64,000 bases of DNA. Source: Schlesneria sphaerica. Lineage in GTDB: Bacteria > Planctomycetota > Planctomycetia > Planctomycetales > Planctomycetaceae. Below the pieces are notes generated by a model. That model worked only from the letters and a program-made list of their open reading frames with translations, did no database searches and was not told the origin of the DNA. The stretch spans positions 3,968,001-4,032,000 of the forward strand of contig NZ_CP172346.1 in NCBI RefSeq assembly GCF_044336245.1, in the 5' to 3' direction. The translations under genes were made by a program, and so were the position numbers. Positions 17,003 to 25,884 of the stretch are shown here, piece by piece. The stretch's first letter is position 1. Each line of letters opens with the position of its first letter.

Positions 17003-18088
17003 ATGCATCAATCACTCAGCCGTCTTTGCCGAATGGCCCTGCTCAGTCTTGGACTGGTTCAAGGGAATGGGGCGGCAGCCATTGCGGCAGAACCTCTGCC
17101 AGCGGCGCCGGCCGGTTCTTTCAGTATCGTTCTGATTCCCGACACTCAGGCTTACAAGGGGGAAGGGACGAAGGGAACCAAAGCCAATTCGGACCCCGTC
17201 ACGAACTCTATCTTCCGGGCTCATACCAACTGGATCGCGGCAAATCTTGAGAAGCAGAAGATTGTCTTTGTCAGTCACGTCGGAGACATTGTCGATATCG
17301 ACGAGCCCCGCCAATGGCAGGTTGCCCGGGACTGCATGGATGTGATTCATGGTAAAGTTCCGTACGGAATCTCTGTCGGCAATCATGACATGACCAGTGC
17401 CGGGGATTCGACTCTCTTCCAGCAGTTCTTCCCAAAATCGCGATTCGAAGGTTTTGACTGGTACGGCGGCTGTTACTCGGGCAACGAGCAGGGGCCTCAA
17501 ATCTCTGGCAACAACGCCAACAGTTTTCAGTTGTTCACGGCGGGAGGAATCGATTGGGTGTTCCTGCACCTGGAGTGCAATGCACCCGACGACGTGCTGG
17601 CCTGGGCCGACAGCGTGCTCGAGAAATACGCCGATCGTCGTGTTCTGATCACGTGTCACATGGGCTGGGGACCGCGCGACAAGCCGAAGAAAGACGAAGA
17701 TTACTTCACGGCGGAGAAGGGCCGTATGCTATGGAGCAAGATTCACGGCAAGCGGGGGAACTCACCGCAGCAGATCTGGGAGAAGTGCTATCGCAAGCAC
17801 GCCAATCTGGTGGCGGTCTTTTCGGGAGACCAGAGTCGAACGCAGGCTTTTCGGGCGGCAACGGCCGGAGACCATGGCAACGTGGTGCATGAGCTGTTAC
17901 AGGACTATGGCAGTGGCTGGTTGCGACTCTATCGATTTCTTCCAACCGAAAATCGGGTTGAGGCGATGACATTCAACCCGACAACGGAAGAACTGTGCGA
18001 AGGGACCAAGATTGTGCCCGCCCGCAGCGAGCACCAGTTCAGCTTCGAGGTTCCTCTCAGTTCGCTACGGCGGCAGTCGGACAAGTAA
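17003..18088 (+). CDS. Secreted metallophosphoesterase
   Basis: The 361-aa product has a signal-like N-terminus ending in AIAA. It carries the calcineurin-like metallophosphoesterase blocks in order: PDTQAY, a GDIVD motif in HVGDIVDID, GNHD, and a later TCHMGWGPRD that supplies a histidine ligand. These coordinate two metal ions in a phosphodiesterase or phosphatase site. The gene is 14 bp behind the lipoprotein gene and ends at a strong hairpin, so it probably closes that operon. The substrate, possibly an extracellular organic phosphate, cannot be deduced. Confidence 0.85.
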   Translation: MHQSLSRLCRMALLSLGLVQGNGAAAIAAEPLPAAPAGSFSIVLIPDTQAYKGEGTKGTKANSDPVTNSIFRAHTNWIAANLEKQKIVFVSHVGDIVDIDEPRQWQVARDCMDVIHGKVPYGISVGNHDMTSAGDSTLFQQFFPKSRFEGFDWYGGCYSGNEQGPQISGNNANSFQLFTAGGIDWVFLHLECNAPDDVLAWADSVLEKYADRRVLITCHMGWGPRDKPKKDEDYFTAEKGRMLWSKIHGKRGNSPQQIWEKCYRKHANLVAVFSGDQSRTQAFRAATAGDHGNVVHELLQDYGSGWLRLYRFLPTENRVEAMTFNPTTEELCEGTKIVPARSEHQFSFEVPLSSLRRQSDK

Positions 18089-18100
18089 TGCCAGACTCTC

Positions 18101-18133
18101 GCAGCCCTGTCGGTCAATTCCGGACAGGGCTGC
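18101..18133 (+). terminator. Terminator-like hairpin after metallophosphoesterase
   Basis: GCAGCCCTGTC (18101-18111) pairs perfectly with GACAGGGCTGC (18123-18133) around an 11-base loop. It lies 12 bp after the stop. There is no T-run, but the GC-rich stem is strong and also serves the convergent orientation. Confidence 0.65.
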
Positions 18134-18153
18134 CGACTCGCTTCCGTTACCCG

Positions 18154-18203
18154 GGTTTGAACTCATAACGGTTTGAACTCACAGCGACGGTGATGTTCAA
18201 ACC
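18154..18203. repeat. Three short copies of GGTTTGAAC
   Basis: GGTTTGAACTCA occurs at 18154-18165 and 18170-18181 as direct repeats 16 bp apart. GTTCAAACC at 18195-18203 is the inverted core. They lie between two convergent genes, so a role in transcription is not obvious. Confidence 0.4.
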
Positions 18204-18298
18204 TGGGGCCTTTCGGGATTGCGGTGGCGCGAGACCGGTTGGATGAGCAATTCATCCAGCCGTCAGCCCAGTTTTAAGAATCCTGTTCTCAACCGACG

Positions 18299-19708
18299 TC
18301 AGCTCAGGATGTCGGTGATCGGTTCGCCGTCGCAGATTTTGAAGGGGCGGCCTTCGAGATCGTGGACTTCGCGGGCGGGGTCCAGACCACACGCTTGGCA
18401 GACCGTGGCCAGGTAGTCACCGGGAGTCACCGGATTTTCTTTGACATAAGCGGCGACCTTATCGCTAGCCCCGTAGATCGTTCCCCCTTTGATACCCCCT
18501 CCAGCCAGCACTCCGGAATAGCAGAACGGCCAGTGGTCTCGGCCATTCGCGCCGTTAATCTGAGGGGTGCGGCCGAATTCGCCCACGCATGAAACGAGGG
18601 TTTCGTCGAGCAGGCCGCTTTCGGACAGATCATCCAGCAGGGCCGCATAGGCTTTATCGAAGGCGGGAAGGCAGTAATGCGCTTTCAGCATCCCATAGCC
18701 GGTCGCGCCGTATTCCAGGTCACCCAGGCCACCGTGTGCGTCCCAGACGTTATAGACTTTGGCGGCGGGGGTAATGAACATCCAGTTGACGGTCACCATG
18801 CGGACACCCGCTTCGACAAGTCGCCGGGCGGTGAGGAAGCTTTCACCGTACTCATTGCGTCCATAGCGATCGCGGGTCGCGGCGGGGACACGTTCCAGAT
18901 CGAGTGCCTGTTTCACCGCCGTCGAGTTCAGCAGACGGTAGGCGTCTTCGTAGACACCGCCGTAAGCTCGCATCCCGCTATTTTGCTGCATGGCCCGGTC
19001 CTGCTGCTCCAGCAGCTTCAGCAAACCGGTGCGGGCCTGCAGGCGGGCAACGGAAATATCATCGGGCAGCGTCAGGGGGATCGCCGACTTGGCTTCGTCG
19101 AGCCGTGGGCCGACTTCGACGTGGTTGTAGACCTGGCCAAGTTCGACCGGGTCGTGAAGTGAACCGAGAAAGCCTGCGTGCGTCCCCGCATAGCGCAGCC
19201 CGTCATGTGCGACGGGTCGAGGGATCGAGAAGCTGGCGGGAATTGCAGACTTTTCGCCCAGGTACGAAAACATCGAACCGATGGACGGAAAGTCGGTGCG
19301 GCGGCGGTCATTCGCGGGGAACGTGCGGGGAGGAACCATTGCGCGACCGGTCATCGCGTGAAAGACCGAAACGCCGTGATCCGTCGCAGTATGGTTGATT
19401 GAGCGGACGATCGAAAACTTGTCCGCGTGCCGCGCTGTATTCGGTAACTGATCGCCGAGAAAGATTCCCGGTGTTACGGTCGGAATCGGCTGAAACGGAC
19501 TTCGCACGCCTGACGGGGCATCAGGCTTCATATCCCACATATCCTGTTGGGGCTGTCCGCCCCACATGAACAGGAAAATACAGGATCGAGCGGAGGGGGA
19601 AGGTGATTGGCTGGCCTGGGCCTTTTCATGAGCCAGCAATCCCGGAAGTGTCAGCGCACCACCAGCGGCCATTCCCATCCGCAGCATTGCGTCACGTCGG
19701 TGAATCAT
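18299..19708 (-). CDS. Tat-exported DUF1501 protein (sulfatase-like fold)
   Basis: The ATG at 19708 has GAAGGG upstream and opens a twin-arginine signal (MIHRRDAMLRMGMAAGG). The 469-aa product follows the DUF1501 pattern: CIFLFMWGGQPQQDMWDMKPDAP near the start, a SINHTATDHGVS block, then MTGRA. Near the C-terminus come VSCVGEFGRTPQING and a GRDHWPFCYSGVLAGGG stretch. DUF1501 proteins are related to alkaline phosphatase/sulfatases and are abundant in planctomycetes, usually next to DUF1549/DUF1553 heme proteins. No such partner is adjacent here. Periplasmic location is likely; the substrate is unknown. Confidence 0.9.
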   Translation of the reverse strand: MIHRRDAMLRMGMAAGGALTLPGLLAHEKAQASQSPSPSARSCIFLFMWGGQPQQDMWDMKPDAPSGVRSPFQPIPTVTPGIFLGDQLPNTARHADKFSIVRSINHTATDHGVSVFHAMTGRAMVPPRTFPANDRRRTDFPSIGSMFSYLGEKSAIPASFSIPRPVAHDGLRYAGTHAGFLGSLHDPVELGQVYNHVEVGPRLDEAKSAIPLTLPDDISVARLQARTGLLKLLEQQDRAMQQNSGMRAYGGVYEDAYRLLNSTAVKQALDLERVPAATRDRYGRNEYGESFLTARRLVEAGVRMVTVNWMFITPAAKVYNVWDAHGGLGDLEYGATGYGMLKAHYCLPAFDKAYAALLDDLSESGLLDETLVSCVGEFGRTPQINGANGRDHWPFCYSGVLAGGGIKGGTIYGASDKVAAYVKENPVTPGDYLATVCQACGLDPAREVHDLEGRPFKICDGEPITDILS

Positions 19709-19851
19709 GCATGAGCCCTTCAAGTGATTTCTGCTTCAGTGACAGAAACTCTTCATCATCGGATTCCGGTTGCGCCGGCCAGCACCCTGACGGGATTCAG
19801 TTTACCTCCATACACTATCAGAGAACATCGGATTCTAGAAACCGGCAGATG

Positions 19852-19890
19852 AAAGAGTCGCTTTCGACACCAGCGAAAGTCGCTCTTTTT
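19852..19890. terminator. Hairpin between DUF1501 and the fusion gene
   Basis: AAAGAG and CTTTCG (19852-19866) pair with CGAAAG and CTCTTT (19874-19888), interrupted by a 3-base internal mismatch. On the plus strand five T end the stem. On the minus strand it follows the stop of the aminotransferase/radical SAM gene by about 60 bp, with a short T-containing tail. It is the likely 3' end of that transcript. Confidence 0.5.
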
Positions 19891-19953
19891 GACCGCCCGA
19901 TCGTTCAATATGGCCCTCCAGGCGAGGGGCCGGTCTTTGAAAATTGCAGCCCG

Positions 19954-22179
19954 CTACACGACCAGGCTCGAAGCGGTCTCTAGATTGGCCAGGCATCTTC
20001 CGTCCGCCATTAAATTCCAGCTTCGGCAGATCCCGTGACTTCTTTCCCAGAAGACGCTGGGTTCTGTGTAGACTGCGACTCTGATCGATCGACCCTTCCA
20101 GAGCAGGCGATAGATTGGGGCTCCCCACGGCAACTTGCCGTGCGGCGCGGCCCCTTGCTGCTCCAGGAAGCGAGTCACAAGGCTCATTGGAACCTGCTGT
20201 TCGCGACTCCAGGAATTGTAGTCCGTGTGCGAGTAGATCGACTCCTTCGATACAGCGACGTACAGCTCTTTGAAGCAGACTTCGTCGGCTCCCGTTTCCG
20301 TTACCCAGTCAAGGTAGCGCCGTAACCGTGCTTCGTTCCCTACCCCCTGCTTCTGAAGCACGCAGACCCAGCGCAGAGTGAGTCCCTCTACGTCACGGAT
20401 CGACGTTGCGATGCGCTCCGAGCAGGTTTCGACCCCCATGATGGCAAAATTGTGATCAGCATCGTGCCGAGAAACGGATAAGACATCCAGTCCTGCGTCG
20501 CGGTACTCTCGTAAGGTGCGCACTCGTTCTTCTTCGGAGGAATTTCCGAGAAGCATTCCGTTCGTGATCAGCACGACTTTGGAAAAATGACGGGCACCAA
20601 CTCGGATCAGATCCAGCAGCTTACCGGAAGCGAGCAGTGTCGGTTCGCCACCTCCGGTGATAACAAACCGGGACGCACCCGCTGCTGCCGCCCGCGCGGA
20701 CATCTCCGCGACTCTGGGTATCGTCAGCAGTCCCTGCGTCTGATCCAGCGAAACCGACGAGTGTGAAAAACAGAACGCACACTTCGCCTGGCAGGCGCTC
20801 GCGATCGGCAGGACAGACAGTGATCTCGGCACGACGCTGGACCACGGTCGCAAGCCGCCGTGCGCCTCAAGCGAGTCGGCGTAGACGTCCTCGATCTCCA
20901 GTGGATTGAGTCGCTCATCATAAACGCCATCCACCTCGATCCGACTGCCGGGGACCCAATCACCCAGTCCGGTTCGCTCGTTCGGCTGCAGGGCATGATT
21001 GGTCACGCACGTCCGCAGGACAATGATTCGACCACCACCGAGCTTGTCCCGTAACTGGTTTGCCCTGGCGATTCCTATTCCCAGGTCTGCCTCTTTCAAA
21101 AGGTAAAACTGGTTCGGAAAACGTGACTCGGGAATGCCGTTCTTGTCGTAGGTACGAGCATACTTGTCGTAGCCTCGGGCGAAGTTGGAGAGTACAGTCG
21201 CGTGGAATCGGATCACCGTTTTCAGGTCGTCGAAAGCCACGGTTTCGTGCAGGCACGAGACAACAGAAATCTCGTCGTCTGCTTCGTAGATCGGACCAGG
21301 CACGGCGAGGATCCCGCGCGCGAGTAAGTCTGAATGGGGGACCCGCAGCACGGAGAGATATCCGGTTCTCGGCGGCAGCCAGTTCGGGTCGAGCGACGAC
21401 AAGAGTGGTGTGAGCTTTTGCCAGCGATACCGGAAGATGGAAGTCTGTTCTGCAGGGAAATCACAATGCCTCGTGAGAATGGCGGCCGCCTCTTCAAGCT
21501 GCGGCTCTTGCCCGTGCAGGTGGGTCAGTTGTCGAGGGACTGCGGTGAATCCCATCACAAGGGGTGACAGGAATGACTTTGAGAGAGACCAGCAGACGGC
21601 AACCTGATTGGTCGCGATTAACCGCCGGAGATCCGTCCCACCGCCGTAGTCGTAGACACGGTCGAGGATCAGAAATCGTTCGGGGTGTTCGCCGAGCCAT
21701 TCCTCAAGGATTGTAACTTCTGTATCCGTCAGGTCGCGCCCGAGGGGCGAGAGGGGGGCTGTCAACAGCAGGCAATCGTCGGCAGCCGACGCGAGGGCGG
21801 ACGTGATATTGAAAAGGGGCAAGGTAGGGTAAGTCGTGAAACGGATGCCGGCCTTATCTGCAATTTGTCTGTAAACCGGGTATACATCCGACGGCATGGC
21901 CACCGAGCGACCATGTGCGGCCAGCCATTCAAACAGAACAAAAAGAGAGTCACGCACGCCGCGTGTATGGATGCGGTGCTCAACCGAGTGACCAAGGTAA
22001 GCTTCCCAAGCGGCGTCCGCTCCAATGCCCACGGGTGATGTGTCGAAGGTGTGCGAGACAGCTTTAACGGGATTGAGACAGTCGAGACGGGTCAGTGTCG
22101 GAGTTACGGCGAGCGCGCGGGCCGCTTCCTCCTTGAACGCCAGAAACTTCGGATTCTGTTGCCGTGTAAATTCCTGCAT
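19954..22179 (-). CDS. Fusion of fold-type I PLP aminotransferase domain and radical SAM domain
   Basis: One uninterrupted 741-aa frame joins two enzymes. Residues about 40-330 resemble class I/II aminotransferases: TAPLSPLGRDL for the N-P-x-G turn, D173 in ILDRVYDY for the pyridine contact, and K201 in SLSKSF for the Schiff base. Residues about 455-720 are a radical SAM barrel with C463, C467 and C470 (CQAKCAFC) for the 4Fe-4S cluster, GGGEP (509-513) for SAM, then LITNG. A 100-residue middle segment is unassigned. No SPASM cysteine cluster is obvious; only C718 and C729 lie near the C-terminus. GGAG precedes the ATG. The adjacent LysR gene is on the same strand. The substrate is unknown. 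Confidence 0.85.
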   Translation of the reverse strand: MQEFTRQQNPKFLAFKEEAARALAVTPTLTRLDCLNPVKAVSHTFDTSPVGIGADAAWEAYLGHSVEHRIHTRGVRDSLFVLFEWLAAHGRSVAMPSDVYPVYRQIADKAGIRFTTYPTLPLFNITSALASAADDCLLLTAPLSPLGRDLTDTEVTILEEWLGEHPERFLILDRVYDYGGGTDLRRLIATNQVAVCWSLSKSFLSPLVMGFTAVPRQLTHLHGQEPQLEEAAAILTRHCDFPAEQTSIFRYRWQKLTPLLSSLDPNWLPPRTGYLSVLRVPHSDLLARGILAVPGPIYEADDEISVVSCLHETVAFDDLKTVIRFHATVLSNFARGYDKYARTYDKNGIPESRFPNQFYLLKEADLGIGIARANQLRDKLGGGRIIVLRTCVTNHALQPNERTGLGDWVPGSRIEVDGVYDERLNPLEIEDVYADSLEAHGGLRPWSSVVPRSLSVLPIASACQAKCAFCFSHSSVSLDQTQGLLTIPRVAEMSARAAAAGASRFVITGGGEPTLLASGKLLDLIRVGARHFSKVVLITNGMLLGNSSEEERVRTLREYRDAGLDVLSVSRHDADHNFAIMGVETCSERIATSIRDVEGLTLRWVCVLQKQGVGNEARLRRYLDWVTETGADEVCFKELYVAVSKESIYSHTDYNSWSREQQVPMSLVTRFLEQQGAAPHGKLPWGAPIYRLLWKGRSIRVAVYTEPSVFWERSHGICRSWNLMADGRCLANLETASSLVV

Positions 22180-22391
22180 CGCCGCTCGCTCCAGTCATTT
22201 CGCCAGGCTTTGCCCCTTCTCGACGAGTCCGCGGACGCAGAGGAACTTGGGCCAAGGCTTTTCAGATCGTAGCGGGATTACTTTGTCAGCGACACGAACG
22301 GGATGACGCAAGAAGGTCGCGCAGGGCCGTGAGGATGCAGGACAGGTTGTCGGTGATCGCCCACGTCAGCATTCCGAGAGACTGACGGCTT

Positions 22392-23327
22392 TTAAGGGTG
22401 ATCGTTTCGGGCGAACGTTTTCCGGACGATCTGCTGGAAGTCGAGAACGGTTTGGGGCAGGTTTCCGTGGCGGCGTACGACCATTGCGATGGATAACGGC
22501 GTTTGAGACTCGTGCATTTCCCGTGAGTGAAGATGATCGAGTGTCTTGGGCGGAACCTTGATGTGCATCAGCCCCACACCCACCCCCATTTCGACATATT
22601 GCTGGGTGATGTCAAACATGGGGGCTTCCATCACAATCTGCAGCCGTCCCGTTAGATTATGACGTCTCAGCAGGCGATCGATAAGCTTCCGCGCGATTGC
22701 TCCCCCTGCCGGAAGAATGACAGGGTATTGGGCCAGGTCGGCTAACTCGACGACCTTCTTGCGCGCCAGCGGGTGTTTCTTCGATGTCAGTAATTGCAGC
22801 GGGAGTTCCAGAATCGGCTCATAGGTCAGCACATCGCTGCGCGGTTCTTCCGGTTCAAAGGCACAGATGGCGATGTCCGCCGTTCGTTGTTCCACGACCG
22901 AGACCAGATGCTGGGCAGAAGGGAGCTGGATCTGAAGCTGGACGTTTGGGAACGTCGTCGTAAATTCCTGAATGGGCTCTGGCAAGTGGAAACGCAGCAG
23001 GTACTGGGACGACGCAATCGACAGGTGGGGAGCAAGCTGGGCACGTCCCACATCGAACAGGCGTTTGAGTGAGTCGATCGCTTCGACGTGCGGCTGGATG
23101 ATTTCCAGCAGGACATGGCCTTCGGGGGTGAGCTCGATCGAACGCCCTTCGCGCCGCAGCAGCGAACAATCAAGCGTCCGTTCCAGTGCCCGCAATTGTT
23201 CCCAGACGGTCGATGCCGATACACCAAGTTGTCGGGCCGCGAGCGTGAAATTTCGCTCGCGCGCAGTCAGGCAAAAACTCCGAAGCTGCGCGAGCTGCAT
23301 ATCCTTATATCGGTAAGTGCGAGCCAT
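22392..23327 (-). CDS. LysR-type transcriptional regulator
   Basis: The 311-aa protein has the LysR plan. An N-terminal helix-turn-helix spans about residues 10-70 (FTLAARQLGVSASTVWEQLRALE, then LTPEG). A linker helix is followed by a two-lobed effector domain from about residue 95, with SLKRLF, LPAGGA and GVGVGLMHI. An alternative start (MQLAQLRS, 23300) lies nine codons in, but its AAGGAT is too close. It is divergent from the phosphotriesterase-like operon and upstream of the fusion gene. The shared intergenic region carries a large inverted repeat suited to LysR binding. It probably senses the compound processed by this cluster. Confidence 0.9.
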   Translation of the reverse strand: MARTYRYKDMQLAQLRSFCLTARERNFTLAARQLGVSASTVWEQLRALERTLDCSLLRREGRSIELTPEGHVLLEIIQPHVEAIDSLKRLFDVGRAQLAPHLSIASSQYLLRFHLPEPIQEFTTTFPNVQLQIQLPSAQHLVSVVEQRTADIAICAFEPEEPRSDVLTYEPILELPLQLLTSKKHPLARKKVVELADLAQYPVILPAGGAIARKLIDRLLRRHNLTGRLQIVMEAPMFDITQQYVEMGVGVGLMHIKVPPKTLDHLHSREMHESQTPLSIAMVVRRHGNLPQTVLDFQQIVRKTFARNDHP

Positions 23328-23596
23328 TCAGGGAATTCAATAATAAAGAAGGGACTGTCGGAACAATTCGATCGCACTGGAGGGTCTGTCTCCCCCAGCT
23401 CTCGTCGAAACAGCGCCATGATGACCCTCGCCATCGGCTTTCGTCCCGCGAGCGATACGGGGCGAAAGATGCAAAAGCAGCGGCACAGCTTACTCAAACC
23501 CGGCATCAAAGACACATCCACTTCGCATGCGTCGACCACCTGTCTGCCCGGCGGAAGCAAGATTGTAACAGTGCTGGGTTGAGGGATCAGACGGGA

Positions 23597-23677
23597 TTCG
23601 AGAGATGAGAATTCGACCACGTCGAATTCTCATCTCTCGAAAGTCGCGAGTCTGGTTGATGGCACCGACTGTATACT
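23597..23677 (+). promoter_or_regulatory. 21-bp inverted repeat (LysR-box candidate) and -10 element
   Basis: Two perfectly complementary 21-base arms (23597-23617 and 23621-23641) flank a CAC centre. The core contains T-CGACCACGTCG-A, the T-N11-A form with dyad symmetry typical of LysR sites. TATACT at 23672-23677 is a good -10 box but lacks a matching -35, as at activator-dependent promoters. The repeat centre would be near -65 from the expected start site, the usual LysR position. The operon's ATG is at 23733. No gene was seen elsewhere in 23328-23596. Confidence 0.65.
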
Positions 23678-23732
23678 CCGCTCGCGTTTGAGACCGCGCC
23701 GCAACACCACCCGTCTGATCAGCGAGAGCTTC

Positions 23733-24683
23733 ATGAACAGCGACCTGCAAGAGCGTGAGGTCATTACCGTCCTGGGGACGATACGACCTGAGGAAATGGG
23801 AATTACCCAAACCCACGAGCACTTATTTCTCGACGCCATGGATCATTACTTCGGTTACGAATATGTGATCGATGACGAAGACCTGATCGCTCGGGAAGTG
23901 CAGGAATTTCTCAGCCGGGGTGGTCGGACGATCTGTGATGTGACGCTGGACGAGATTGGTCGTAATCCGCAGGCGCTGGCCCGGCTTTCCAAACGGGTCG
24001 GGATGAACATCCTGATGGGATGTGGCTGGTATCGCGAGTTCGGCTATCCGAAAATCGTCGAAGAGCTAACCAGTCGTGAACTGGCCGACGTGCTGGTTCG
24101 TGAGATCGAAGTCGGTGTTGGTGATACGGGCATCCGGGCGGGTTTTATTGGGGAAATCGGTACGGGACGGCATTTCATCAAGCCGGGCGAAGAGCGTGTC
24201 TTCCGGGCGTCAGCACTGGCTCAACAGCGAACCGGCGTTGCAATCACCACGCATACCACCCGCTGGGGAACGCTGGCGATGGAACAGATCGCCATGCTGG
24301 AAGAGTTCGGAGCGGATCTCTCACGCGTCATCATCGGTCATCTGGGTGATCGAATTGGCGTGCATCATCTGCTGCCGATTGCCGAGAAAGGGGTCTATCT
24401 CGAAATCGATAATATCGGTTACCTCGATTATCAGCCCGAGTACGTTCGGGCAGACAATGCTGCGGAGCTCATCAAGGCCGGGTTTGGTGACCGGGTTCTG
24501 CTTTCCGAAGACATTTGCACGCTGAAGCATCTGAAGTATGTCGGGGGTAAAGGGTATGGTTATCTGCTGGAAGTCTTCATCCCCCTGCTGCGTGAGCGAG
24601 GGATCACCGACGAGCAGATCCATCAGGTGCTGGTGACCAATCCCGCCCGCGTCTTTTCCCGGAAAGTACCTCATGCCAAGTAA
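23733..24683 (+). CDS. Phosphotriesterase-family metallohydrolase
   Basis: The start at 23733 follows GAGAGC; the frame extends further upstream but without support. The 316-aa protein keeps all metal ligands of the phosphotriesterase (PTE) superfamily: H28 and H30 (THEH), a bridging E141 (GFIGEIG, the glutamate form seen in E. coli Php rather than carboxylated lysine), H174, H203 and D260. Real members of this branch are mostly lactonases or act on amide or phosphate esters. It is the first gene of a tightly overlapping operon: the next ATG lies inside its last codons. It is probably LysR-activated. A ring-opening step in the local pathway is a reasonable guess. Confidence 0.85.
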   Translation: MNSDLQEREVITVLGTIRPEEMGITQTHEHLFLDAMDHYFGYEYVIDDEDLIAREVQEFLSRGGRTICDVTLDEIGRNPQALARLSKRVGMNILMGCGWYREFGYPKIVEELTSRELADVLVREIEVGVGDTGIRAGFIGEIGTGRHFIKPGEERVFRASALAQQRTGVAITTHTTRWGTLAMEQIAMLEEFGADLSRVIIGHLGDRIGVHHLLPIAEKGVYLEIDNIGYLDYQPEYVRADNAAELIKAGFGDRVLLSEDICTLKHLKYVGGKGYGYLLEVFIPLLRERGITDEQIHQVLVTNPARVFSRKVPHAK

Positions 24684-25884
24684 TATCTACGAACATTTCG
24701 GCGTGACCCCGATTGTGAATGCGGTGGGGTATGCGTCTCGCGTGACGGGAAGTTCCCCGCATCCCGATGTCATCGCTGCGATGGCGGCGGCGAGTGCGCA
24801 GTATGTCGAACTGGATGATCTGATCGAGGCGGCCGGTAAGCTGATTCATAAGTGCACCGGCGCTGAGACGGGGATCATCACGGCGGGAGCTGGCGCGGCA
24901 CTCACACTGGCGGCGGCCGCCTGTCTGGCGGGAAACCGGCCGGAAATCATGGATCAGTTGCCGGACGTTTCGAACTGTCCGCGCGACGAGATCATTTACC
25001 CCGCTGCGGGTCCCTTTGACTACGATCACGCCATTCGCCTGTCCGGGGCAAAGCTGGTCTCGATCGAGTACCGGGACGCAGACGCCCTGGAGAAAATTGA
25101 AAAGGCGATCAACCCCCGCACGGCCGCCATTGGTTATGTCTGGTATGGACTTGACGATCGCGTTGACCTGAACAAACTGGTCGAACTGGCCCATCGTCAT
25201 CATCTTCCGGCGATCATCGACGCTGCGTTCTCGATGCCCCCGGCAGAGAACCTGACGCGCTTCAGCCGCTGTGGCTTTGATCTGATTGCTTACAGCGGTG
25301 GTAAACATCTGGGGGGCCCGCAAGCGTCGGGCATCCTGTGCGGTCGGGCCGATCTGATTCGCAGCGCGTGGGTGCAGATGGTCGACATGGACGTTCGGTC
25401 GGGAACGTGGTCCCTGCAGCACTGGGTCGACGCAGGCTGGATTTCCCGCTCACCCCGGCACGGAATCGGACGCTCGATGAAAGTCAGCAAAGAGTCGATC
25501 GTCGGGCTGATGAAAGCCCTTGAGCGTTATGGTCAGCGGGATCATGCTGCCGAGTACGCTCAATGGAAGCAGAGCACCGACGTGCTGTATGAGGGATTGA
25601 AGGATCTGCCGGGTCTGCAGATAACTTATTTGAAGCAGGCGCTGAACGGTCAGCCGTACCCACTGCTGCAGATCGATTCCGGCACTGGCCCCGGGGCGAT
25701 GTCGGTGCGTGAATTGCTGCTGGCACTGCGCGCGTTGCCGCGAAAAATCATTCTCGCAGAAGATGAACAGTCTGTCGATCGGGCGTTCTTGTATACCCAG
25801 TGCTTCCAACCGGGGGACCTGGAATACACACTGGCCTCTCTTCGTCAGATTCTCGTGTCTCATGCTGATCGGGTTTCTCGATGA
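24673..25884 (+). CDS. SelA-like PLP-dependent enzyme (ammonia-lyase/aldolase type)
   Basis: The 403-aa protein belongs to the SelA-related PLP family. NAVGYASRVTGSS near the N-terminus, a Gly/Ala-rich cofactor segment (TAGAGAALTLAAAACLAG), D183 (IIDAAF) and the Schiff-base K211 in YSGGKHLGGPQASG are all present. It is not selenocysteine synthase by context. Relatives include D-glucosaminate-6-phosphate ammonia-lyase and uncharacterised enzymes paired with EF_0837-type amidohydrolases. That pairing is found here, as the next gene overlaps it by 4 bp (ATGA). It overlaps the phosphotriesterase-like gene by 11 bp. It likely eliminates or transfers an amino group from an amino acid or amino sugar acid. 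Confidence 0.8.
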   Translation: MPSNIYEHFGVTPIVNAVGYASRVTGSSPHPDVIAAMAAASAQYVELDDLIEAAGKLIHKCTGAETGIITAGAGAALTLAAAACLAGNRPEIMDQLPDVSNCPRDEIIYPAAGPFDYDHAIRLSGAKLVSIEYRDADALEKIEKAINPRTAAIGYVWYGLDDRVDLNKLVELAHRHHLPAIIDAAFSMPPAENLTRFSRCGFDLIAYSGGKHLGGPQASGILCGRADLIRSAWVQMVDMDVRSGTWSLQHWVDAGWISRSPRHGIGRSMKVSKESIVGLMKALERYGQRDHAAEYAQWKQSTDVLYEGLKDLPGLQITYLKQALNGQPYPLLQIDSGTGPGAMSVRELLLALRALPRKIILAEDEQSVDRAFLYTQCFQPGDLEYTLASLRQILVSHADRVSR

